Below are positions 10,193 through 17,788 of a DNA stretch of 48,267 nt, piece by piece. How positions within the stretch are numbered: the stretch's first letter is position 1; each line of letters opens with the position of its first letter. This DNA is from Microbacteriaceae bacterium (GTDB lineage Bacteria; Actinomycetota; Actinomycetes; Actinomycetales; Microbacteriaceae). A program made the position numbers and the translations under genes. Below the pieces are notes generated by a model. That model saw nothing but the letters and a program-made list of their open reading frames with translations, was not told where the DNA came from and ran no database searches. The stretch spans positions 1-48,267 of the forward strand of contig CANCKM010000004.1 in the NCBI GenBank assembly GCA_947378555.1. The letters run 5' to 3'.

Positions 10193-10234
10193 GAAAGCTC
10201 CGTGCTTTCACCCTTATTCTGTTCGCTTCCGAAC
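10193..10234 (-). promoter_or_regulatory. Two inverted repeats in the cydA leader
   Basis: GTTCG-N4-CGAAC lies at 10221-10234 and GAAAGC-N5-GCTTTC at 10193-10209, both perfect, between the candidate promoter and the cydA ribosome site. Either could be an operator, or the second could fold as a leader hairpin. They do not match the Rex consensus, and the first is the everted form of a LexA half-site, so no regulator is assigned. Confidence 0.4.
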
Positions 10235-10247
10235 GATTTATCAACAA

Positions 10248-10276
10248 AGGATAGGCAACCCTTACTAGGTCGGCAA
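10248..10276 (-). promoter_or_regulatory. Candidate promoter of cydABDC
   Basis: On the minus strand TTGCCG (10271-10276) and TATCCT (10248-10253) are separated by 17 bases, a good sigma-70/SigA spacing. The start of transcription would fall near 10241, giving a 5' leader of about 65 bases that holds two inverted repeats. Not experimentally supported. Confidence 0.5.
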
Positions 10277-10295
10277 TCATGCGAAGATTAGTTTC

Positions 10296-11003
10296 ATGAA
10301 CTGGGTGCTTGAGTGGTTGATTAGTAGCGTGCAATCCGTTGACGGATTAATGCGCGACGTCTTTGCAGGGCTTGCGATATTGTTGGAAACCTCACTCTTC
10401 GTCGGGCTGATAGTTCCGGGCGATACCGTTGTCTTGGTGGCAGCCACCGGGGTCACTGATTTTGCAGATGCACTTGGCCTAATCGGCTTTGTTTTACTTG
10501 GATCACTTATTGGTGAGTCGACCGGCTTCTGGGTTGGTCGGTTCTTCGGGGAACGCATTCGAGCTAGCAAACTAGGCCAAAAGCTTGGCGCTGGAGTTTG
10601 GAGCATGGCGGATAGTTTTGTTGAAACCAGAGGTGGCCCCGCGGTTGCCATCTCACGCTTTCTGCCGTTTTTGCATTCTGTGGTGCCGGTTACAGCCGGC
10701 ATGGCCAAGATGCGCTATCGAACCTTCATTAGTTGGACCACATTGGCCTGCGCAGTTTGGGCGAGCATTTACGTGGCTCTTGGTTTTTTTGCGCGATCCA
10801 GCTACGAGGAGTTTGCCAGCAAGTTCAAATTCGGTGGCTACATCTTTATGGCGGTTGCCCTGATTTTTATTCTCGCTTTTTACTTTGGCAAAAAGGCACT
10901 TGAACGCAAGGCAGAATCCATGATTAGCGAGGGCGAGGCTGCCAGAGCCGCAATCGCCGGTGGTGAACTGGTCGTTGAACCGGCTGCCGAGAGTGACATC
11001 TAA
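10296..11003 (+). CDS. DedA family membrane protein
   Basis: A 235-residue integral membrane protein of the DedA/SNARE-associated (VTT) family, proposed lipid flippases that support envelope homeostasis. The family pattern is visible: an early amphipathic segment with E-T-S-L-F-V-G-L-I-V-P-G-D (residues 30-42), a glycine-rich stretch LLGSLIGESTGFWVGRFFG near 70, and the ISRFLPFLHSVVPVTAGMAKM segment around 118-138 that replaces the usual R-F-x-P-x-x-R. A hydrophobic helix lies near the C-terminus, followed by an acidic tail. The stop overlaps the next gene by one base (TAATG), so it is co-transcribed with the HMCES-type gene. The ribosome site is weak. Confidence 0.88.
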   Translation: MNWVLEWLISSVQSVDGLMRDVFAGLAILLETSLFVGLIVPGDTVVLVAATGVTDFADALGLIGFVLLGSLIGESTGFWVGRFFGERIRASKLGQKLGAGVWSMADSFVETRGGPAVAISRFLPFLHSVVPVTAGMAKMRYRTFISWTTLACAVWASIYVALGFFARSSYEEFASKFKFGGYIFMAVALIFILAFYFGKKALERKAESMISEGEAARAAIAGGELVVEPAAESDI

Positions 11004-11737
11004 TGTGCGGTCGTTTTGTGGTTGCCAGATCGCTAGGTGAGCTCGTCACGATTTTTGAGGTCGACGAGGTTATCGATCAGGTGACCGTGCCAAATTTCAA
11101 CATTGCCCCGACCACCAGTATCGCGATGATTGTCGACCGTTCCTTCGAGAAGGATGACTCTGGCGCACCAATTGGTGAACTGAGTCGCGAGATTCATGCC
11201 GCGCGCTGGGGGCTGGTGCCACGATGGAGCAAGGGACCAAACGACGGGCCTCCCCTGTTCAATGCTCGAATCGAAACCATTGCCGAAAAACCATCCTTCA
11301 AGGACGCCGTCATCAGAAGGCGCTGCGTCATTCCAGCTTCTGGCTATTACGAATGGCAAGTCGCCCCGGATGGCACCAAACACCCCATCTACATAAATGC
11401 CGGTCCGGATGGGCTCTTCGCTTTTGCAGGCATCTATGAGTGGTGGGCCGACCCGAGCAAATCGGCAAATGACCCTAAACGCTGGCTTTTATCCACCACC
11501 GTCGTCACCAAAGATGCCGCTAAGGAAATCAGCCACATCCACGATCGCAATCCGGTGCTACTTAGCCCTGACACCATCGAAGAGTGGCTCGACCCAAACG
11601 TTGAGGCTTCAGAGGATCTGTTGCGTGCGGTTGCCAGCGATTCTGACCGAGTAGCTGCCGAGGCAGAGTTCTTCGAGGTGTCCCCCGAAGTCGGAAAAGT
11701 CTCAAGCAATGGTGCAGGGTTGATCGTACCCGCATAG
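11003..11737 (+). CDS. HMCES/YedK-type abasic-site processing (SRAP) protein
   Basis: A 244-residue SRAP-domain protein. C2 (MCGRF) is the invariant cysteine that, once the initiator Met is removed, forms a thiazolidine crosslink with abasic sites in single-stranded DNA. The other catalytic positions are present: N87 and R89 (FNARIE), E117 (ASGYYEW) and H180 (IHDRNP). Family function is to shield abasic sites at stalled forks and suppress error-prone synthesis or strand breakage. It overlaps the DedA gene by one base and lies about 100 bases before the LexA box of the dnaE2 cassette. The region around residues 45-60 is a slightly longer acidic loop. Confidence 0.93.
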   Translation: MCGRFVVARSLGELVTIFEVDEVIDQVTVPNFNIAPTTSIAMIVDRSFEKDDSGAPIGELSREIHAARWGLVPRWSKGPNDGPPLFNARIETIAEKPSFKDAVIRRRCVIPASGYYEWQVAPDGTKHPIYINAGPDGLFAFAGIYEWWADPSKSANDPKRWLLSTTVVTKDAAKEISHIHDRNPVLLSPDTIEEWLDPNVEASEDLLRAVASDSDRVAAEAEFFEVSPEVGKVSSNGAGLIVPA

Positions 11738-11813
11738 GGTTCACAGCACCGTCTCTTAAAGTAAAACGCCCGACACGCCGTCTAAAAAGGGCAATTACAG
11801 AAATCAATTTGCT

Positions 11814-11843
11814 TTGTCGGTGCCCCCTCATACACTCTAGTTA
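11814..11843 (+). promoter_or_regulatory. Candidate promoter of the DUF6504-dnaE2 cassette
   Basis: TTGTCG (11814-11819) and TAGTTA (11838-11843) are 18 bases apart on the plus strand. The -10 hexamer runs straight into the LexA palindrome that begins at 11841, which is the expected geometry for repression by occlusion. Confidence 0.5.
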
Positions 11844-11864
11844 TTCGAACATTTGTTCGAATAA
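11841..11864. promoter_or_regulatory. LexA-binding site (SOS box)
   Basis: A palindrome with 10-base arms around a 4-base centre. Its core TCGAAC-N4-GTTCGA is exactly the SOS-box pattern of Actinobacteria and Bacillus-type LexA. It sits 46 bases before the DUF6504 start and overlaps the candidate -10. Predicts repression by LexA and induction after DNA damage. Confidence 0.9.
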
Positions 11865-11909
11865 CTTTGGTAGTAAGCCTCGTTGAAACGAGGTCGAGGA
11901 GGGTTCAAA

Positions 11910-12242
11910 ATGACGAGGGTGGACGAAAAAATTGCCGTATCTGTTAATCAGGGCGGCGAGCCAATCGGGTTTCGGTGGCGCAATCAGAGCTATTTGGTGA
12001 ACGCCAAGCCGGTGCGCTGGTTTGCCAGACGCGAGTGGTGGGTTGAGGCAGCCAGGGCGCAACGAGGCATCGGTGCCGGAGTGCTCGAGCTGGAGATGTG
12101 GCGGCTGCAAGCCAGTTGCGTCGAAAGACAAAAACCATTGGCTCAGTACGAGTTGATACACAGTTTCGATCTCAGCGATAAACCAGTAAGTGCCAGCCCC
12201 GAGGTTTCCGAGGGTTGGCGACTGGTGCGCGTTTACGAATAA
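11910..12242 (+). CDS. DUF6504 family protein of the SOS mutagenesis cassette
   Basis: A 110-residue protein. The pattern G-x-P-x-x-F-x-W-R at residues 16-24, a WW pair near 48, an x-W-R-L-x-A segment near 68 and a C-terminal W-R-L-V-R-V-Y-E matches small DUF6504 proteins that travel with imuB and dnaE2 in Actinobacteria. No enzymatic motif was recognised; a structural or adaptor role in the mutasome is possible but unproved. The ATG at 11910 follows a strong GAGGAGGG site by 6 bases; an upstream TTG at 11883 is in frame but lies before that site. It is the first gene after the LexA box. Its stop is 12 bases before the chosen dnaE2 start, or overlaps the alternative one. Confidence 0.8.
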   Translation: MTRVDEKIAVSVNQGGEPIGFRWRNQSYLVNAKPVRWFARREWWVEAARAQRGIGAGVLELEMWRLQASCVERQKPLAQYELIHSFDLSDKPVSASPEVSEGWRLVRVYE

Positions 12243-12253
12243 CAAGCGAAAAG

Positions 12254-15200
12254 TTGAAAGACTTCACACACCTGCATGTGGCCTCGGCTTATTCGGGTCA
12301 CTACGGTGTCACCAGACCCGAATTACTCGCCGAGGCAGCCGCAGCCAATGGGTCAAGCGCTCACGCGATAACCGACCGCAACGGTCTCTACGGGGCGGTG
12401 AAACACATTGGGGCTTGTCTCAAGCTGGGCATCGACCCGATAGTTGGCGTTGACCTGCCCGTTCTGGACGAAGAATCGAACGTCATAGCCAGATGCGTCA
12501 TTTTGGCTCACGGCAACGATGGCGGTGCCGGCTGGCGGGCGCTTTGCAAGGTGGTTTCGCTCGCACATCGGCACGGCAAGCGCATTCAAGCTGTCGGAAT
12601 TAAACGTTCCGAACTTGCCAAGGCTATTCAGTCGGAGGAGCACCAAAAGGCGTTTTGCACCGTACTGTTAGGGCCAGATAGCGACCTGGGTCGCTTGGTG
12701 CTCACCGGTCGGCGCGCTGCCGCCGAAGCCAACCTAGCCGAGTGGGTGAACTGCCTGCCGCAAAAGGGTGCTCTGGCGATAGAGATTGTGAGCCACCTGA
12801 CCGAACCAAACTCTGAATGGTCGGTATCGCAGGCCTCCAGAATGCTGCAGCTGGCCGATGCCAATAAGGTTCCAACGGTTCTCAGTAATGCCGTTCGATA
12901 TTTATCGCCCGACGATGCACTCACCGCCGATGTTCTTGACGCAGCCCGCAATCTCGAACCACTTGGCTACTTTCAGCCTCAACCGAATGCTCAGGCCTGG
13001 TTGAAGCCAACTCGCCTCATGGAATCGGTGGCGCTCGAGATTACCCAAAATTATCAAAGGTCACTCGAGCTACTAAAGACCACCGAGGCACTTGCTAATC
13101 GCTGCCGATTGGATCCACCAAATGACTGCGGCTGGGGGCGACCAAAAACTCCCGAGAAAAGCGCTTTGGGAATCGACGGAAACCCCTTTGAGGTGCTTTG
13201 GCAACGAGCCCACGATGCCATCGATTGGCGCTATCCAAATGCCAAACCAAAACGCCTGTTAGAGGTCAGGCATCGACTCTCTCAAGAACTCATAACCATT
13301 AGCAAGCTTGGCTTCGCCACCTACTTCTTGACGGTGGCCGATGTTGCCCAAATGATTCGGGACATGAAAATTCGCACCGCCGCTAGGGGTTCGGGCGCCG
13401 GATCACTGGTGAACTATCTGCTTGGCATCAGCGGAGTTGACCCCGTTGAACACGAGTTGCTATTTGAACGCTTCCTGAGCACCGAGCGGTCAACCCTGCC
13501 GGACATAGACATCGATGTCGAATCGGCGAGAAGACACGACATCTACCGTTCAATTTTTCGCCGATACGGAAGCGATCGGGTCACCCTGCTTTCGATGCAG
13601 TCAACCTACCGCGGCCGTGGTGCGGTGCGAGATTCTGGGTTGGCACTTGGGCTCAACGATGAAGAGATCGATGAGATTGCCAAGAACGTATGGCGTTTTA
13701 GCGCCGGCAGCTTTAGAAATGCCTTGGCGGTGAAACCCGAACTCGCCAAAATGGCCGAGGCAATCGAAACCGATCGAAAAATGAATCTTTTGGTTGATAT
13801 AACCGAACGGCTTGATCGTTTGCCAAGACATATTTCTATGCATCCCTGCGGTGTAATTCTTGGCGATACCAGCTTGCTTGGGCTAACCCCCGTTGAACCG
13901 AGCGGGCTTGGCTTGCCAATGAGCCAGTTCGACAAAGACGATATGGACCCGATGGGAATGTTGAAGCTCGATGTGCTCGGGGTGCGCATGCAAAGCACAA
14001 TGGCCTACGCGGTTCAAGAAATATCTAGAGTCTCGGGTAAGCAACTCGAGCTAGATTCGATACCGCTCGACGATCCGGCCACATATCAACAAATTTGTAC
14101 GACTAACACGCTCGGGATTTTCCAGATTGAAAGCCCAGGCCAGCGTGAACTAACCGGCAAACATCAGCCAACCGAGTTTAACGACCTAACCATTCAAATA
14201 TCACTATTCCGCCCGGGCCCGATGAAGGGCAACATGATTGCCCCTTACCTAGATGGTCGTCACGGGTTCGCAAAGCCAGACCTAATTCACAAAGACCTGG
14301 AGCCGATTCTGCGCGAAACCTTCGGTGTCGTGATTTTTCACGAACAGGTGCTTCGCATACTCAACGTCATGACCGGCTGCTCGCTGGCCAAGGCAGATGA
14401 AATGCGCAGGCAACTCGAAAACCCGAAATCCAAACCCAAAATCGAACTTTTCTTTCGCGAAGCTACAAAAGCCAAAGGCTACCCCCAAGAAATCATTAAT
14501 CGGGTCTGGGGCATTTTGGAAGGCTTCGGCAGCTTCGGATTCTGCAAGGCTCACGGCGCGGCATTCGCAATGCCGACCTACCAGAGCGCCTGGCTAAAGA
14601 CCCACTACCCCACCGAGTTTCTGGCCGGAATACTCACCCACGACCCGGGCATGTACCCTAGGCGTCTATTGATGGCCGAGGCTCGAAGGCTCGGTGTGAT
14701 TGTGTTGCCGCTAGATGTAAACCAATCAACCGCCGAATACCGGGTTGAGCCAATCGACCAGATAAACACCGAGTCAGCAAAAATCGGCATTCGCATGTCG
14801 CTCGCCGAGGTTCAAGGCATGAGCGAGGTCGAGGTTCAACGCATAATCGCCGAGCAACCCTTTGACAGCCTGGTCGACTTCTATCGACGTTCGAAACCCA
14901 GCCGCCGAACCCTTGAACGCCTCGCCCTAGTTGGCGCACTGGATTCACTTACCGGTGGAGCGAACACTAGAGGCGATGTGGTTGCCAGGGTTCGGCAACT
15001 CAACTCGCTAAAAAACCGACCGGCCCACGACCCAAATCAGCCGATGCTAGATTTCGAGTTTCTCGAAACCCTGCCGAGTGGCAATCCAGAAATGTCTGCC
15101 GAAGACCGGGTTGCCGCCGAGATGAAAATTTTGCAGATGGATGTGACCGAGCACCTGCTCGAGAAATTCAGGCCGATGCTCGATGACATGGGCGTGGTCT

Positions 15201-15556
15201 GCGCCTCGGAGCTTGCCGGCTTGCGCAGTAAAACCGAGGTTTTGGTGGCGGGGGTTCGGATTGCAACCCAAACCCCGCCGATGAAATCGGGCAAACGCGT
15301 GGTCTTTGTCAGTTTGGATGACGGAACCGGATGTAGTGACAGTACGTTTTTTGATGAGGCTCAGAAGCGTTGCAGTCACATTTTGTTTAACACGAGGCTC
15401 TTGATAATCGCCGGCAAGACCAGAAGAACCGGAGTCAACGGGGTCTCGCTAATGGCCGAGAACGCCTGGGATCTGCAGGAACTCTGGCAGCAGTGGCTTA
15501 AAGCGAATCGGGGTGCCAGCCAAATGGCCAACACCCCGATTGCAATCGAAGCCTAG
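12254..15556 (+). CDS. dnaE2: Error-prone DNA polymerase III alpha subunit DnaE2 (ImuC)
   Basis: A C-family translesion polymerase of about 1100 residues, the damage-inducible mutagenic polymerase of many bacteria without Pol V. Domain order: PHP domain (about 1-230), polymerase palm with PDIDID (D417, D419, D421), fingers/thumb with the FGFCKAHGAAFAMPTYQSAW segment, then helix-hairpin-helix and a C-terminal OB fold (VLVAGVRIATQTPP and FVSLDDGTG). The PHP metal motifs are degraded: H-x-H reads HVA and TDH reads TDR, consistent with ImuC-type proteins and loss of nuclease. Start is uncertain: TTG at 12254 begins just before the PHP domain, while TTG at 12215 would add 13 residues and overlap DUF6504. 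No clear ribosome site favours either. No imuA or imuB gene adjoins it. The end overlaps the convergent BI-1 gene by 4 bases. Confidence 0.93.
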   Translation: MKDFTHLHVASAYSGHYGVTRPELLAEAAAANGSSAHAITDRNGLYGAVKHIGACLKLGIDPIVGVDLPVLDEESNVIARCVILAHGNDGGAGWRALCKVVSLAHRHGKRIQAVGIKRSELAKAIQSEEHQKAFCTVLLGPDSDLGRLVLTGRRAAAEANLAEWVNCLPQKGALAIEIVSHLTEPNSEWSVSQASRMLQLADANKVPTVLSNAVRYLSPDDALTADVLDAARNLEPLGYFQPQPNAQAWLKPTRLMESVALEITQNYQRSLELLKTTEALANRCRLDPPNDCGWGRPKTPEKSALGIDGNPFEVLWQRAHDAIDWRYPNAKPKRLLEVRHRLSQELITISKLGFATYFLTVADVAQMIRDMKIRTAARGSGAGSLVNYLLGISGVDPVEHELLFERFLSTERSTLPDIDIDVESARRHDIYRSIFRRYGSDRVTLLSMQSTYRGRGAVRDSGLALGLNDEEIDEIAKNVWRFSAGSFRNALAVKPELAKMAEAIETDRKMNLLVDITERLDRLPRHISMHPCGVILGDTSLLGLTPVEPSGLGLPMSQFDKDDMDPMGMLKLDVLGVRMQSTMAYAVQEISRVSGKQLELDSIPLDDPATYQQICTTNTLGIFQIESPGQRELTGKHQPTEFNDLTIQISLFRPGPMKGNMIAPYLDGRHGFAKPDLIHKDLEPILRETFGVVIFHEQVLRILNVMTGCSLAKADEMRRQLENPKSKPKIELFFREATKAKGYPQEIINRVWGILEGFGSFGFCKAHGAAFAMPTYQSAWLKTHYPTEFLAGILTHDPGMYPRRLLMAEARRLGVIVLPLDVNQSTAEYRVEPIDQINTESAKIGIRMSLAEVQGMSEVEVQRIIAEQPFDSLVDFYRRSKPSRRTLERLALVGALDSLTGGANTRGDVVARVRQLNSLKNRPAHDPNQPMLDFEFLETLPSGNPEMSAEDRVAAEMKILQMDVTEHLLEKFRPMLDDMGVVCASELAGLRSKTEVLVAGVRIATQTPPMKSGKRVVFVSLDDGTGCSDSTFFDEAQKRCSHILFNTRLLIIAGKTRRTGVNGVSLMAENAWDLQELWQQWLKANRGASQMANTPIAIEA

Positions 15557-16338
15557 TCGCGATTGAAAATCGACAGCAGACGCAGGATTTCGATGTAAAG
15601 CCAAACCAGAGTGGTAGTCAAACCGAAGGCGGCGCGCCATTCGTTTTCACGAGGCAGACGATCCCTGGCACCCGAGGCAATCGCCTCAAAGTCAAGGTTC
15701 AAGCTGAAGGCGGCAAGGCCGGCGCCAACCAATCCGGCGAGCCAAGCCATCGGGGTGGAATAGATTCCGGCGCTGCCGGTGAAGAAACCAATCAACAGGT
15801 TGATGACTGCAAAGCCCATATAGCCGAGCAACGCAAAGGTCATCACGCGTGTGAATCGAGCGTTCACCTTGATGAACCCGAAACGGTAAGCGGCGAACAT
15901 GATTCCGGCGGTAGCCAAGGTTGCCACCACCGCATTCTGGACGATTCCCGGGTACATGAGCTCGAACAAGAGCGAAACCGCCCCGATGAAAACGCCTTCG
16001 ACCAGGGCGTATGCCACCATGACGCCGGGGCGAACCTTGCGCGAGAAGGTTGCCCAGAGCATTAGGACCGCACCAACTAGTGCGCTGCCCAAGACCGGCA
16101 CCAAGATGGATGAACCGAACCAACCTTGAACCATGCCGTATGAGGTGACTACTGCCGAGAGAACAAGAAGTGCCAGCAGTCCAAGCACCTTGCCGGCTGC
16201 GCCCTCAACGGTCATCGGGTTGCGAGCGGTAATCGCCGCAAACTGAGCATCAACCTCGGCCTGAGCGAGGTCCTGCTTTGCAATAGCAGTGCCGGTTGAC
16301 ATGCTGCGGTTGAAAATGGGGTTGTGTGAAATAGCCAA
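15553..16338 (-). CDS. Bax inhibitor-1/YccA family membrane protein
   Basis: A 261-residue membrane protein of the TMBIM/BI-1 family (YccA/YetJ relatives, proposed pH-sensitive calcium leak channels or FtsH modulators). A soluble N-terminus of about 45 residues (NPIFNR start, typical of the actinobacterial form) precedes roughly seven helices; the charged segment DFEAIASGARDRLPRENEWRAAFGL (written here as DFEAIASGA then RLPRENEWRAAFGL) before the last helix is characteristic. It is the last gene of a minus-strand run that begins with deoC, 32 bases after the hydrolase gene. Its physiological substrate cannot be read from sequence. Confidence 0.88.
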   Translation of the reverse strand: MAISHNPIFNRSMSTGTAIAKQDLAQAEVDAQFAAITARNPMTVEGAAGKVLGLLALLVLSAVVTSYGMVQGWFGSSILVPVLGSALVGAVLMLWATFSRKVRPGVMVAYALVEGVFIGAVSLLFELMYPGIVQNAVVATLATAGIMFAAYRFGFIKVNARFTRVMTFALLGYMGFAVINLLIGFFTGSAGIYSTPMAWLAGLVGAGLAAFSLNLDFEAIASGARDRLPRENEWRAAFGLTTTLVWLYIEILRLLSIFNRD

Positions 16339-16370
16339 TTTGCCTCCAATAAGAAACTTTGAATCGAATT

Positions 16371-16994
16371 CTAGCCGAGAGTCTCGCCAATTTTACGCAC
16401 GTGTTCCAGCGCAATCGTGTGCCCTCCAGGGTGCATCAACAGTTGCACGCTGGCACCCCAACCGCGAAACTCCTTGACCATCTTGGCGGTGGCATCGTGG
16501 GGCGAGTATCCATCGATCTCACCATTCGCAATGAACACGCGTTTGCCTCGAAGATCGGGCACCTTGGCAACCTTTTGAAAGGAACGAGTGGTGCCAAAAG
16601 CGATGATTCCGGCTAAAGATTCGGGATGCAAAATCAAAAGTGACCCAGCTGCGTTCGCCCCATTGGAAAAACCAACCGCCCAAACCGTGGAGGCATCGAA
16701 CCCGTAGGTCTCGGCGGCATCTGCCAAAAAGTTGGCCAGTTCATGGGCATTCTTGATGATTCCAGCTTCATCGAAGCTTCCGTCGTCATGGCGCAAAAAG
16801 AACCGACTCATGCCCTGATGCATGACCAAACCGCGCGGTGAGAGCAAGTTGGCATCGCGGTCGAGGGAACGCCCAAGACCGATAAGGTCGTTTTCGTCTG
16901 CTCCGGTGCCATGCAACAGCAGCAGGGTTCTCGAGTTGGCTACGTCCTTCGCCGGGCGCCAAACGTGCCGGCGACTTACATCGTTTGGGTTCAT
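16371..16994 (-). CDS. Alpha/beta hydrolase, phospholipase/carboxylesterase (MhqD-like)
   Basis: A 207-residue serine hydrolase of the phospholipase/carboxylesterase family. The catalytic triad is visible: S110 in GFSNGA, D161 in NGEIDGYSP and H192 in PGGHTI; LLLHGTGADENDL (25-37) forms the oxyanion-hole turn. The length is normal. It overlaps the preceding dioxygenase gene by ATGA, so the two are translated together. In Firmicutes, members called MhqD accompany ring-cleaving dioxygenases in quinone or catechol resistance, which suggests but does not prove a similar role here. Confidence 0.85.
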   Translation of the reverse strand: MNPNDVSRRHVWRPAKDVANSRTLLLLHGTGADENDLIGLGRSLDRDANLLSPRGLVMHQGMSRFFLRHDDGSFDEAGIIKNAHELANFLADAAETYGFDASTVWAVGFSNGANAAGSLLILHPESLAGIIAFGTTRSFQKVAKVPDLRGKRVFIANGEIDGYSPHDATAKMVKEFRGWGASVQLLMHPGGHTIALEHVRKIGETLG

Positions 16995-17773
16995 GGGGTT
17001 TCGAAGGATCGTTTTGCGAGACCCATGAAGAAACCATCGATTTTCGTCTGAACCGGGGTCTCTGGGTTATCGGATGCGCCCAAGGTGACAAATAATGGCG
17101 TGAAGTGCTCAACGGTCGGATGCGCATATGGCATTCCGGGTGCGAGTTCCTTGTACTTGATGAGGCTTTCCACGTCACCCTTAGCCAAGGCTTCGGCTGC
17201 CCAGAGATCAAACTCACTCGACCAACCCGGTGCCTGAGCATCGGATCGATAATCCCTCAGGTATCTCAAACCATGCGTCATAAATCCTGAGCCAATCACT
17301 AAAACGCCCTCGGCACGCAACTCCTTTAGGCGTTGCCCAATCTCCATCAATCTGACTGGGTCATGGGTTGGCATTGAGAGTTGAAGCACCGGAATGTCGG
17401 CGTCCGGGTACATAACCCTTAGCGGAACCCAAGCCCCATGATCAAGACCGCGACTCGGATGCTCGTGAAGCGGCTCATTGTCTGGCAATACCTTGGCGAC
17501 TAAATCGCCCAGCCAACTGGCGTCCGGAGTTTCATACTTCATGTCGTAAAACTTTGGCGCGAAGCCACTGAAGTCGTAAACCAGCGGGGTGTGGGCCGCC
17601 GTCGAACTAATCGAGATTGGAGCAGCCTCCCAGTGAGCAGAGACAATCAACACGGCTTTAGGTTTCGGCATGGACTTGGCCCAATCAGCCAACTGAGACA
17701 TCCACAGGTCGTCTTCTAAAAGCATGGGCGCGCCATGAGAAAGATAAAGTGCGGGAAGAATGAGATCACTCAT
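16991..17773 (-). CDS. LigB/YgiD-type extradiol ring-cleavage dioxygenase
   Basis: A 260-residue class III extradiol dioxygenase-like protein related to E. coli YgiD (4,5-DOPA dioxygenase). The four metal-ligand histidines of that family are in place: H13 (LSHGAP), H47 (SAHWE), H167 (FMTHGL) and H223 (VEHFTPL); H112 in LDHGAW is the likely acid/base residue. Expected to open a catechol-type ring next to the hydroxyls; the real substrate is unknown. It lies 15 bases after deoC and overlaps the hydrolase gene by four bases. Confidence 0.88.
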   Translation of the reverse strand: MSDLILPALYLSHGAPMLLEDDLWMSQLADWAKSMPKPKAVLIVSAHWEAAPISISSTAAHTPLVYDFSGFAPKFYDMKYETPDASWLGDLVAKVLPDNEPLHEHPSRGLDHGAWVPLRVMYPDADIPVLQLSMPTHDPVRLMEIGQRLKELRAEGVLVIGSGFMTHGLRYLRDYRSDAQAPGWSSEFDLWAAEALAKGDVESLIKYKELAPGMPYAHPTVEHFTPLFVTLGASDNPETPVQTKIDGFFMGLAKRSFETP

Positions 17774-17788
17774 TGACTAGCCAGATTC

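Noticed and set aside
10221-10234. GTTCG-N4-CGAAC upstream of cydA as a second LexA box
   Set aside because: The half-sites are in the opposite order to the SOS box (CGAAC-N4-GTTCG), so it is not a LexA site.
10176-10334. Longer CydA starting at 10334
   Set aside because: The extension has no ribosome site, covers the promoter region and is basic and unlike CydA N-termini; ATG 10175 has a strong site.
12215-12253. dnaE2 start at TTG 12215
   Set aside because: It would overlap DUF6504 by 28 bases and add residues outside the PHP fold; not fully excluded, but 12254 fits the domain boundary better.
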